This document shows positions 44,259 to 53,100 of a stretch of DNA of 54,324 nucleotides, one piece after another (positions within the stretch are counted from its first letter, which is position 1; each line of letters opens with the position of its first letter). A model generated the notes under the pieces. It was not told where the DNA came from and searched no databases. It saw only the letters and a list, made by a program, of their open reading frames with translations. The DNA lies in NCBI GenBank assembly GCA_011959285.1, contig BLLW01000021.1, positions 1-54,324 of the forward strand. Reading direction: 5' to 3'. The position numbers were made by a program, and so were the translations under genes. The DNA comes from Lachnospiraceae bacterium. GTDB lineage: Bacteria > Bacillota > Clostridia > Lachnospirales > Lachnospiraceae.

Positions 44259-45194
44259 ATGCATAAAGAAGAAATTTACAGGGTGCATTTCCCTTACAGG
44301 GAAGATATGGTGATACAAGGATTTCGCTTTGGAAAGGGGGATCCTACAGCCTGTATTTTGGGGGCAATCAGGGGAAATGAAATCCAGCAGATGTATATCT
44401 GTTCCCAGTTGATTCGAGAATTAAAGGAACTGGAGATGAACGGATGCATCAATGCCGGAAAAGGTATCTTAGTCATACCTGTGGTGAACAGCATAGGACT
44501 TAACCTGGACAGGCGTTTTTTTGGCGTGGAGGATGTGGACATCAACAGAGACTTTCCGGGGAGAAATGACGGGGATACCACAGACCGGATTGCATTTGAG
44601 ATTTTTGACAGAGTAAAGGAATATACCTATGGTATTCAGTTGACCAGCTTTTATATGACGGGGGAATTTGTGCCTCATGTAAGAATGATGGAGACGGGGT
44701 ATCAAAATACTTCGCTTGCGAACCTGTTTGGGCTGCCCTATGTGGTGGTGAGGAAGCCAAGTCCGCTGGATACCAAAACCCTTAATTATAATTGGCAGGA
44801 TGAGATGACGGCGGCTTTTTCATTATATACAAATCGAAATGATACGATTGATGATGAGAGTGCTGTACAGGCTCTTTCAGCAGTGCTGCGTTTCCTGACC
44901 AGAATGGGGATCATACGTTATGAGAGCCACAGTGGATTTATCAGTCATATCATTATGGAAGATGATCTGACGGATGTGTATGTGTCAAAGGGAGGAATCT
45001 TTAGAGGGCTTGTAAAACCGGGAGAATATGTACGGTATGGATATCCCATAGCGGAGATTAGAGACCCGTATGAGGGATTTATTAAAGAAGCGATTATTGC
45101 ACCTACCTCCGGTATTGTTTTTTTTGCCCACACGGAGGCATTGATCACACAGGGGGAAATGGCATATCGGCTGATACACAGGCTTCATCAATAA
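44259..45194 (+). CDS. M14-like paralog lacking zinc and catalytic residues
   Basis: A 311-residue paralog of the preceding enzyme, the same length, still open and well formed. The first zinc motif is RGNE instead of HGDE (R38 for His), the third ligand is replaced (QLTSF, T128) and the catalytic Glu is replaced by Tyr (SLYTN, Y189). The substrate motif N95-R96 (DINRDFPG) is kept. It is therefore probably a non-catalytic partner or a binding protein rather than an enzyme. The 3-base gap implies coupled, perhaps equimolar, synthesis with the active copy. A terminator overlaps its stop codon. Confidence 0.8.
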   Translation: MHKEEIYRVHFPYREDMVIQGFRFGKGDPTACILGAIRGNEIQQMYICSQLIRELKELEMNGCINAGKGILVIPVVNSIGLNLDRRFFGVEDVDINRDFPGRNDGDTTDRIAFEIFDRVKEYTYGIQLTSFYMTGEFVPHVRMMETGYQNTSLANLFGLPYVVVRKPSPLDTKTLNYNWQDEMTAAFSLYTNRNDTIDDESAVQALSAVLRFLTRMGIIRYESHSGFISHIIMEDDLTDVYVSKGGIFRGLVKPGEYVRYGYPIAEIRDPYEGFIKEAIIAPTSGIVFFAHTEALITQGEMAYRLIHRLHQ

Positions 45195-45231
45195 CGGCGC
45201 CCGCCAGGCTTAAGGCGGGGCCGTTTTTATT
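45193..45231 (+). terminator. terminator of the M14 operon
   Basis: A GC-rich stem (AACGGCGCCCGCC / GGCGGGGCCGTT, one bulge) with an 8-base loop and TTTTT tail. It starts within the stop codon. Confidence 0.85.
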
Positions 45232-45261
45232 TTATAGGACGCACTTTCCTATGAAATAAAA
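45225..45261. repeat. inverted repeat between convergent genes
   Basis: A 15-bp AT-rich inverted repeat (TTTTATTTTATAGGA / TCCTATGAAATAAAA, one wobble) with a 7-base loop. It overlaps the tail of the preceding terminator and could stop transcription coming from the minus-strand amylase remnant. Confidence 0.55.
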
Positions 45262-45300
45262 TTGGATGCGCAGCTTCGTGCGTGGAACAAAATTTCTATG

Positions 45301-46617
45301 CTATGGCATCAGCAGTACAAGATAACCATTTTTTGTCAGCCAAGTTTCGCCTACATTTTTTGCAAGCAGGATATGGCAATTTTCGCAGAACTGCCAGTAA
45401 TCAACGGGAGATTCTCCCATATGAATCAGGACTCGGATGTGATATTTTCCTTTGCGTTCAAAGACCAGAAGGTTCAACTCTGAATCGGTATGCAGCACCT
45501 TCCATTCATCCAGAGGGGAGATATACTCTTTTCGTATACGGATCACAGTTTGCACAAAGGTCTTTTGATCCTCATGGTCTTCCTGCCAGGGCATTTTTTG
45601 GCGATATTCATTTTCTTTAAAGCCGGCAATTTTCTTTTCGTCACCGTAAAAAATGCTTGGGACGCCGGGCATCATGCAAAGGCAAAGAAATGCTGCCTGC
45701 CAAGCATCCTCATCTTCTCCGCACAGGCTGTAGAAGCGGGAGACATCGTGACTGTCTAAGAGGTTCAGTTGTGCGCAGCTGACTTGAAAGGGATATCTTA
45801 AGAGCATGTCCGTCATGCCAAAGGCAAAGGTGTCTGCATTGATTTTTTTTTCGGCAAAGTAATCACGGCAGTGTTTTCTAAAATCATAGTTCATGACTGA
45901 ATCGAACATGTCGCCTTTAAGCCAGACCTCTGCATTTTCCCAGACTTCACCGATTAAGACTGTTTCGGGGTCTGCCTGACGTACAGACGCTCTGAATCTG
46001 CGCCAGAAGTTTTTATCCACCTCGTTTGCCACGTCTAGACGCCATCCATCTACGTGGAATTTTTCAATCCAGTATTGTCCTACACGGGCAAAATATGCCT
46101 GAACTTCGGGGTTAGAAGTATTGAGTTTGGGCATTTTGCGCTCGTAGGCGAAACAGGCGTAGGAGGGCGCTTCGGTTTCAGTTTCCGGGCGGCAGACGGG
46201 GAAGGTAAGGTCATAGAACCAATCCTTGTAAATAGAGGTTTCTCCTTTTTTTACCACGTCCTCGAACATGGGAAAGTGCCAGCTGCAATGATTGAACACA
46301 CCGTCGATGATGATGTGCATTCCCCTTTGATGAAGCTGGGTGGTCAGGGCAAGGAAATCCTCATCGCTTCCAAGGCAGGGGTCTACGTGGAAATAATCTA
46401 CAATATCATATTTGTGATATTCCTCCGCTCTAAAAATAGGATTCAGGTACAGGCAGTCCGCCCCCAGACTTTGAATATAGTCCAAATTTTCTAATATGCC
46501 TTTAATCGTGCCGCCAAGATGGGAGCGGCTGATTGTCCCGTCCGGCAAGGGGCATTCTCTTGTCTGCCCGGACAAAGTGGCGGGTCCGTCTGCAAAGCTG
46601 TCGGGAAAGATTGGATA
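45301..46617 (-). pseudogene. alpha-amylase-family (GH13) gene, 5'-truncated and fused to malF
   Basis: About 438 codons of a GH13 amylase, open to its stop at 45301 but with no start of its own. Recognisable sequence begins YPIFPDSFADG, the first barrel strand of neopullulanase-like enzymes. All three catalytic residues survive: Asp in DGWRLDVANEV, Glu in LIGEVWEN and Asp in LLDSHDVSR. Upstream in this frame the DNA is antisense-free malF coding sequence read out of frame, so an ATG at 46740 is not a real amylase start. The 5' end was evidently lost in the deletion at about 46610-46620. It has no signal peptide. Unless translated by frameshift from malF it is dead. Confidence 0.8.
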
Positions 46618-47434
46618 CTGCCGATGACAAGCCATAATTATTTGAGACAAAGGCGTTCTGGTGTGCATAGGTGATGATGGTCTGCAAGGTGGAGCCTGAC
46701 ACGGCGCCTTTTTGCATGGTGAGAAGATAGAGGATGTCAAACTGTTTGAACATGGTAAAGGTAGTCATGATAACGATGGGCGCCATAATTTTTTTCAGGG
46801 AGGGTATGGTGATATAAAAGCTTTTCTGCCATGCATTCGCCCCGTCTAATACAGCGCTTTCGTACATGCTCTTGTCGATGCTCTGCAGCCCGCCGTCAAT
46901 CATGACAATCATGTAAGGCAGGGACATCCAAAGATTTAAAACCGTGCAGGAGACAAAGGCAGGAACGTTTCGGGAAAGGAAATCTACCTTATGAAACCCC
47001 AAGTACGTTATGATTTTGTTTAAAAGTCCAAACTCCGTGTTGAACATGCCCACCCGCCAGACGAGGATAGATACGTAGGCAGGCATTGCCCAAGGAAACA
47101 CCAGAAGGGTTTTATATATGCGCTTTGCCCAAAGTCCGTCCGTATTCAGTCCGGCAGCAAGCACATAGGCAATCGTCACATCCAGCAGCATATTGACCAG
47201 CGTCCATAGAAGAGTGGTGGCGAGTGCCGAAAGAAAGCCGGAGTCTACCTTCCCCAGGGCGCGTACATAGTTGTCTATTCCGATAAAGGTATAATCCTGC
47301 CAATGATAGAGATTCATATTGGTAAAAGAAATATATCCGGTATACAAAATCGGAAATAGTACGATAGCGCCGATTAAGAGAAAGGATGGAAGACAGTAGA
47401 ACCAGGGAAGCCATTTTTTCTTTGTATTTTCCAT
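46502..47434 (-). pseudogene. MalF-type permease gene, 3'-truncated
   Basis: The first ~273 codons are a good MalF-type permease: MENTKKKWLPWFYCLP, five or more membrane segments and the EAA loop ESAVLDGANAWQKSF. After NNYGLSSAVS (near 46617) the frame runs into amylase DNA in the wrong frame and adds about 38 meaningless, Arg-rich residues before a stop at 46502. The last membrane helix is missing, and no malG follows. The start is ATG 47434, 6 bases behind AGAGGT. This is probably a non-functional permease. Alternatives are an assembly error or a strain-specific deletion. Confidence 0.8.
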
Positions 47435-47455
47435 TGTCACACCTCTTGCGGGATT

Positions 47456-47481
47456 GGCACAGGAGAGCGATCTCCTGTGCC
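47456..47481 (-). repeat. intercistronic hairpin between binding protein and permease genes
   Basis: An 11-bp perfect stem (GGCACAGGAGA / TCTCCTGTGCC) with a 4-base loop and no T tract. It sits at the same place as the hairpin at 37935-37954 in the intact operon. Confidence 0.7.
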
Positions 47482-47497
47482 TGATTGATAGTTTCTG

Positions 47498-48817
47498 TTA
47501 CTGCATGTCAGCGATGGCGCTCAGCGCTTCCTGCTGATACTTGGAAGCGGCGCTGTCCACATCCTCACCGGATTTATTGACTGCCGCTAACAAGGACTCG
47601 GCAGGTCCCCACATAACGCTCATTTCAGGGATATTCGGCATGGGAACGGCATTCAGCGCTGTCTTTTCCATGGCGAGAATCATTTCGTTTGCGGCAACCT
47701 GGGCATCTTCATAGGCTTTGCTGTTTGCAGGAGCACAGTTGAAGTTCTGTGCGAGCATGACGCCTGCTTCAGGCTGCGTGAACACTTCCAGCACCTTTGC
47801 AATTGCTTCCTTTTTGGTCTCGGCAGCAGCCTTCAAGACGCCCAGACATTGTACGCCGGAATATGGCATCATAACGTTTCCGTTAGGAAGGGTGAAGTCG
47901 CTTAAGGATTTGATACCAAGATTAATGCCGGCGTCATTGATGCCGGAGATCAGCCAGGGACCGCCGATGATGGCAGCGGCTTTTCCCTCATTGAACAGAG
48001 TCGTTACCGTGTTGTAATCACCGTCTGCCTGAAGAGCGGCAAATTTGCTATTATAGACGATTGCCTCTTTCATCTCCTGCGTATCCAGTCCGGGGTGGGC
48101 ATCCTTATCGATGATATATCCGCCGAAGCCGTTGATAAAAGGAGCCACATTGTAAGAAGTGGAATGCTGGTTGACCAATGCGTAAGTTCCGGCAGCGGCG
48201 TCGGTATGAGCGGTCATGTAATCATAAAGCCCTTCTGTGGTGGAAGGCAGGTCGCCTTCCCACAGATCCTTGTTGTACATGAATAATAAGGTCTCATAGT
48301 AGACGGGCATCAGGTACTGCACATCCTTATAAGTGGCAGCTTCTAATGTCATGGGGAGAAGGTCTGCCTCTTTGGCGGGATCAATCAGATTTTCTACCGG
48401 TTCCAAAATTCCCATTTCGGCAAATCCCCCAAGGGAATCATGGGCGAAGAGATATAAATCGGGACCATTTGCAGCGTCTGTTCCGTACAAGCGGATTTGT
48501 CCTGTCACATCGCTCTTTTTCTCAAAGCGGAGTGTAATGTTATCCTCTGTAAGCGCCTGGTTGACCACTTCTGCAAGGGCGTTCATCATGATTTCATCAT
48601 TATCGTGCCATGCAGTTATGACAACAGGGTCCTGATTGGCAGGCTGGGTTTCCTCCGGGGCAGCCTGATTGTCATCGGCGGGAGTTTCCGGAGATGAACT
48701 TTCGGGCTGGGAATTGTTTTCAGCGGTTGTATTCTGGCTACATCCGGAAAGGACTCCCAGAGTAAGCGCACATGCGGTGAGCAAGCTTAACTTCTTCCAT
48801 ACAGATTTCTTTTTCAT
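47498..48817 (-). CDS. sugar-binding lipoprotein of the broken second alpha-glucan operon
   Basis: A 439-residue MalE-like extracellular binding protein with lipobox VLSGC (Cys 26) and a Ser/Pro/Glu/Gln-rich linker up to about 65. The binding domain begins VVITAWHDNDE and has GPDLYLFAHDSLGGFAEMG, YYETLLFMYNKDLW and GGPWLISGI. The strong AGGAGGAAG ribosome binding site fits ATG 48817. Its permease partner is truncated, so it may now serve another importer or none. It is divergent from a LacI-type gene that likely regulates it. Confidence 0.9.
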   Translation of the reverse strand: MKKKSVWKKLSLLTACALTLGVLSGCSQNTTAENNSQPESSSPETPADDNQAAPEETQPANQDPVVITAWHDNDEIMMNALAEVVNQALTEDNITLRFEKKSDVTGQIRLYGTDAANGPDLYLFAHDSLGGFAEMGILEPVENLIDPAKEADLLPMTLEAATYKDVQYLMPVYYETLLFMYNKDLWEGDLPSTTEGLYDYMTAHTDAAAGTYALVNQHSTSYNVAPFINGFGGYIIDKDAHPGLDTQEMKEAIVYNSKFAALQADGDYNTVTTLFNEGKAAAIIGGPWLISGINDAGINLGIKSLSDFTLPNGNVMMPYSGVQCLGVLKAAAETKKEAIAKVLEVFTQPEAGVMLAQNFNCAPANSKAYEDAQVAANEMILAMEKTALNAVPMPNIPEMSVMWGPAESLLAAVNKSGEDVDSAASKYQQEALSAIADMQ

Positions 48818-48838
48818 AGAACTTCCTCCTTTTTTTGT

Positions 48839-48974
48839 GAAAATGTTTTCCTAAAATTTAATTATTAATAGCAACGTACGTTTTTTGCTTATGTCATTTA
48901 TACCATTAAATCATGCTTTTTTCTATGCAATTCCTATATTTTTGGTTGACTTTGTTAGGAAAACGCTATACTAT
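48839..48974. promoter_or_regulatory. divergent regulatory region with repeated operator-like elements
   Basis: Three elements: (a) palindrome GAAAATGTTTTC at 48839-48850, whose right half runs into GTTTTCCTAA (48845-48854); (b) perfect palindrome AACGTACGTT at 48873-48882; (c) TTAGGAAAAC at 48955-48964, the reverse complement of the 10-mer in (a). Element (c) lies between TTGACT (48946-48951) and TACTAT (48969-48974), a plausible promoter of the LacI-type gene with 17-base spacing. Shared sites near both genes fit control by that regulator. Confidence 0.45.
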
Positions 48975-49034
48975 TATTGCAAAATTATGTGTTTTGCCCA
49001 ATTGCATGGAGCAAGCAGAAATGGAGGTTATTTT

Positions 49035-50054
49035 ATGGCTGTTACAATTCGGGACGTTGCAGTAGAAGCTGGGGTGTCTACTTCTACCGTCTCTAAGGTC
49101 TTAAATCATTGGAGCTCTATCTCGCCGGAAACCAGCGCCCGTGTCAGGGAGGCAATCGAGAAACTTCATTATACCCCCAATGCAAGGGCGGTGAGCTTTG
49201 CAAGGGGCAGGACGAAAAATATTCTATTTCTATCTAGGCTGCAAAAGGAAGAAGCCTATCATAATCCCCATATGTTCGATATTCTGTGCGGCGTGCGCAG
49301 GGAATTGTCCCGCTGCGGATATACGCTGATGCTGGAGGATGTGCCTGAGGAGGGCGCTAATGGAGAATACTTTAAAGATTTGATATCCAGCAGGATTGCG
49401 GACGGCATTTTGATTCACGGTTCCTGTACGATTCCCGGAATGGCAAAGATTTTGCTGGAATCAAATTTTCCTCATATTTATATCGGACATCCCGGGCAGG
49501 GAAGCCGGATGTGCTGGATCGATATCAATAACGGTTTAGCCGGTCAGTTTGCAGCCCAGCATATGTTAGAATGTCATTATGAGAAGGTTGCTTTCGTGGC
49601 GGAGAGCGCCTCCAATCACATTTCCATGCAGAGGCTGAATGGTTTTTTAGGCGGTATGTATGAGTACGGGTACCGGATACCGGATAACTATATTTGTCAC
49701 ACAGATGCAAGCCGTGAGGATGCTTTCCGGCAGACCAGGGAACTGCTTGGGTTAAGCGAGCCGCCAAGGGCGATCGTGTGTGAAAACAATGCCCTTGCTC
49801 TTGGGGTGGTCAAGGCGATTGCCGAATGTGGATGGAAAATACCTGAAAGGACAGCTTTTCTTACTTTTGACAGTTATCCTTATTCTGCCCTGATCGAGCC
49901 GGAGCCCACGATTATAGATATTGATGTCTATGAGCTGGGCGTGCAGGCAGCAGTGATGCTGCTGCGCAAAATGGAAAATCCTATGCTTCTGGTACAAAGT
50001 TATGCCACGCTGCCCGTCTTAAGACAGGGACATAGCACTTGCAAAATGCAGTAG
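49035..50054 (+). CDS. LacI-family regulator of the second alpha-glucan operon
   Basis: A 339-residue repressor starting at ATG 49035 behind GGAGG; longer in-frame starts upstream would add an unrelated hydrophobic stretch. The helix-turn-helix is VTIRDVAVEAGVSTSTVSKVLN, with the hinge LHYTPNARAVSFARG and a sugar-binding domain (IADGILIHGS, LTFDSYPYS). It is divergent from the binding-protein gene at 47498 and intact even though that operon is broken. The purL promoter overlaps its last codons. Confidence 0.9.
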   Translation: MAVTIRDVAVEAGVSTSTVSKVLNHWSSISPETSARVREAIEKLHYTPNARAVSFARGRTKNILFLSRLQKEEAYHNPHMFDILCGVRRELSRCGYTLMLEDVPEEGANGEYFKDLISSRIADGILIHGSCTIPGMAKILLESNFPHIYIGHPGQGSRMCWIDINNGLAGQFAAQHMLECHYEKVAFVAESASNHISMQRLNGFLGGMYEYGYRIPDNYICHTDASREDAFRQTRELLGLSEPPRAIVCENNALALGVVKAIAECGWKIPERTAFLTFDSYPYSALIEPEPTIIDIDVYELGVQAAVMLLRKMENPMLLVQSYATLPVLRQGHSTCKMQ

Positions 50055-50066
50055 ATTCGGTATAAT
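50039..50066 (+). promoter_or_regulatory. purL promoter
   Basis: TTGCAA, 16 bases, TATAAT. The -35 lies inside the final codons of the LacI-type gene. Confidence 0.55.
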
Positions 50067-50122
50067 AAAAGTATTGCAGCAAATACAAACAACAAACAAA
50101 ACGGAGGATGATGAATCTCACC

Positions 50123-53100
50123 ATGGGAAACGTAAAACGTATCTATGTAGAAAAGAAAGCGCCCTTTGCAGTAAAGGCAAAGGAACTGAAAGAAGAAATC
50201 GGCAGTTATCTGGGAATTTCGGGCGTAAAGGATGTACGCGTGCTGATCCGCTATGATGTGGAGAACCTTTCAGAGGAAACTTTTGAGCGCGCGGTAAACA
50301 GCGTGTTTTCAGAACCCCCTGTGGACATTCTTTACAGGGAAACGATCGAGATTCCGGCGGACGGCAAAGTATTCAGTGTGGAATTTCTGCCGGGGCAGTT
50401 CGACCAGCGGGCAGATTCCGCTATGCAGTGCGTAAAGTTTTTCAAGGAGGATGAGGAACCGGTCATAAAGACGGCGGTCACCTATCTGATCATGGGTGAG
50501 GTTTCTGAGGAAGAATTTGAGAAGATAAAAGCCTATTGCATCAACCCGGTAGATTCCAGAGAAACAGCGATGGACAAACCGGATACATTGATAACAGATT
50601 ATGAAGAGCCAGAGGACGTTATTGTCTTTGACGGCTTTAAGGATATGGAAGAGGATAAGCTCCGCGCTCTTTATGAACACCTGGGGCTGGCAATGACTTT
50701 TAAGGATTTTCAGCATATCCAGAACTATTTTCAGAAGGAAGAGCACAGAGACCCGACCGTGACGGAAATCCGTGTGCTGGATACCTATTGGTCGGATCAC
50801 TGCCGCCATACTACCTTCTCCACAGAACTGAAAAATATTGAATTTAAAGAAGGCTACTATAAGGTACCCCTTGAGACAACCTATCAGAGTTATTTAGATA
50901 CCAGAAGTGAAATCTTTGCAGGCAGGGAAGATAAGTTCGTGTGTCTGATGGATTTGGCGCTGATGGCAATGCGGAAGCTGAAAAAGGATGGAAAACTGCA
51001 GGATATGGAGGAGTCCGATGAGATTAATGCCTGCTCTGTGGTGGTACCTGTTGAGATGGATTATGGTGATGGTCCGGAGATGGAAGAGTGGCTGGTGTTC
51101 TTTAAAAATGAGACTCACAACCATCCTACGGAGATCGAGCCTTTCGGCGGTGCGGCTACTTGTCTTGGTGGTGCCATTAGAGATCCCCTGTCAGGAAGAG
51201 GTTATGTTTACCAGGCAATGCGTGTGACGGGGGCAGCGGATCCTACGATTCCTGTGGCGGACACTTTAAAGGGCAAGCTTTCCCAGAAAAAGCTGGTAAG
51301 AGGAGCTGCCGCAGGCTATTCTTCCTATGGAAACCAGATTGGGCTTGCAACCGGTTATGTAAAAGAAATCTATCACCCCAACTATGTTGCGAAGCGTATG
51401 GAGATCGGCGCCGTTATGGGCGCAGCTCCCAGAAAGAATGTTATAAGGGAAAATTCTGATCCCGATGATATCATTATCCTCTTAGGCGGAAGGACAGGAC
51501 GCGACGGCTGTGGCGGCGCTACAGGATCTTCCAAGGTACATACGGAGAGTTCCATTGAAACATGCGGTGCAGAGGTTCAGAAGGGAAATGCGCCGATAGA
51601 GCGTAAGATACAGAGGCTTTTCAGAAGAGGAGAAGTCAGCAGGATTATCAAGAAATGTAATGACTTTGGCGCAGGCGGTGTGTCTGTGGCAATCGGAGAA
51701 CTTGCGCCCGGTCTTGTGGTGGACTTAGACAAGGTGCCCAAAAAGTATGCCGGTCTGGACGGAACCGAGCTTGCCATTTCGGAATCCCAGGAGAGAATGG
51801 CGGTGGTTGTGGATCCTGCCAATGTGGAAGAATTTTTAGGCTATGCAGCGGAGGAAAATCTGGAAGCCGTTCCCGTTGCCGTGGTTACAAAAGAACCCAG
51901 ACTGGTGCTGAAATGGAGGGGAAAGGAAATCGTCAATATTGCAAGAGCTTTCCTTGATACCAACGGTGCCCATCAGGAGACCGATGTAACGGTAGATATA
52001 CCCGATGCAGACAATAACTACTTAAAGCAGATTGCAATTCCGGAAGTGAAAGAACTGCTGGAAGAAAAGGATATAAAGGGGGCGTGGCTTAAAGCGCTTG
52101 GAGATCTTAACGTATGTTCCCAGAAGGGACTGGTGGAGATGTTCGACTCCTCCATCGGCGGGGCAAGCGTGTTGATGCCTTACGGCGGAAAGTACCAGCT
52201 CACGGAAACCCAGACCATGATTGCCAAACTCCCTGTTTTAAAGGGAAAAACAGACACCGTCACCATGATGAGTTATGGATTCGATCCTTACCTGTCTTCC
52301 TGGAGTCCCTACCACGGCGCCGTTTATGCCGTGACGGAATCCATGGCGAAGATTGTGGCATCAGGCGGTGATTTTGGCAAAATCCGCTTTACTTTCCAGG
52401 AATATTTCAGGCGCATGACTTCCGATCCCGAAAGGTGGAGCCAGCCTTTTGCAGCTCTCTTAGGCGCATACGACGCGCAGATCGGTTTCGGTCTTCCTTC
52501 CATCGGAGGAAAGGACAGTATGTCCGGCACTTTCAATGAGATCGACGTTCCGCCTACACTGGTATCCTTTGCGGTGGATGTGGCAGAAAACAAAGATATT
52601 ATTACGCCGGAACTGAAAGAGGCGGGAGATGTCCTTATGCAGTTCTGGTTTGACAAGGACGAATACGATATACCTGTATATGAGCACGTGATGCAGACCT
52701 ACCGCTTTATCACAGGGCTGATGAGAGAAGGAAAAGTAAAGGCAGCCTATGCGCTGGATTCTAAAGGTCTTCTGGCAGGAATCAGCAAGATGGCATTCGG
52801 AAATAAGCTTGGCGTTTCCTTTGAAGAGGAACTTAAGGCGGTGGATTTATTTGAGAACTGCTTAGGTGATTTGGTCCTTGAAATGAGCGGTGCGGACGCA
52901 GCAATCCTTTTGGAAGGAAATGTGGAAGAGGCAGATGACTTAAACTTTAGAAAGGTTGCGCTTGTTACGGATGAAGGCTGCTTTACCTATCAGGATGTGG
53001 CAGTCACCATGGAAGAGGCGCTGGGCGCATGGAAAGCAACCCTTGAGAAGATATTCCCCACCAAGGCGGAGAAGGACACGCAGCCGGTGAAAGTGAAAGC

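Noticed and set aside
46054-46494. A 146-codon plus-strand frame opposite the amylase remnant
   Set aside because: The minus strand here encodes GH13 catalytic motifs; the plus-strand frame is their shadow.
46618-46740. N-terminal extension of the amylase frame starting at ATG 46740
   Set aside because: This stretch is malF coding sequence read in the wrong frame; it is not an amylase signal peptide.
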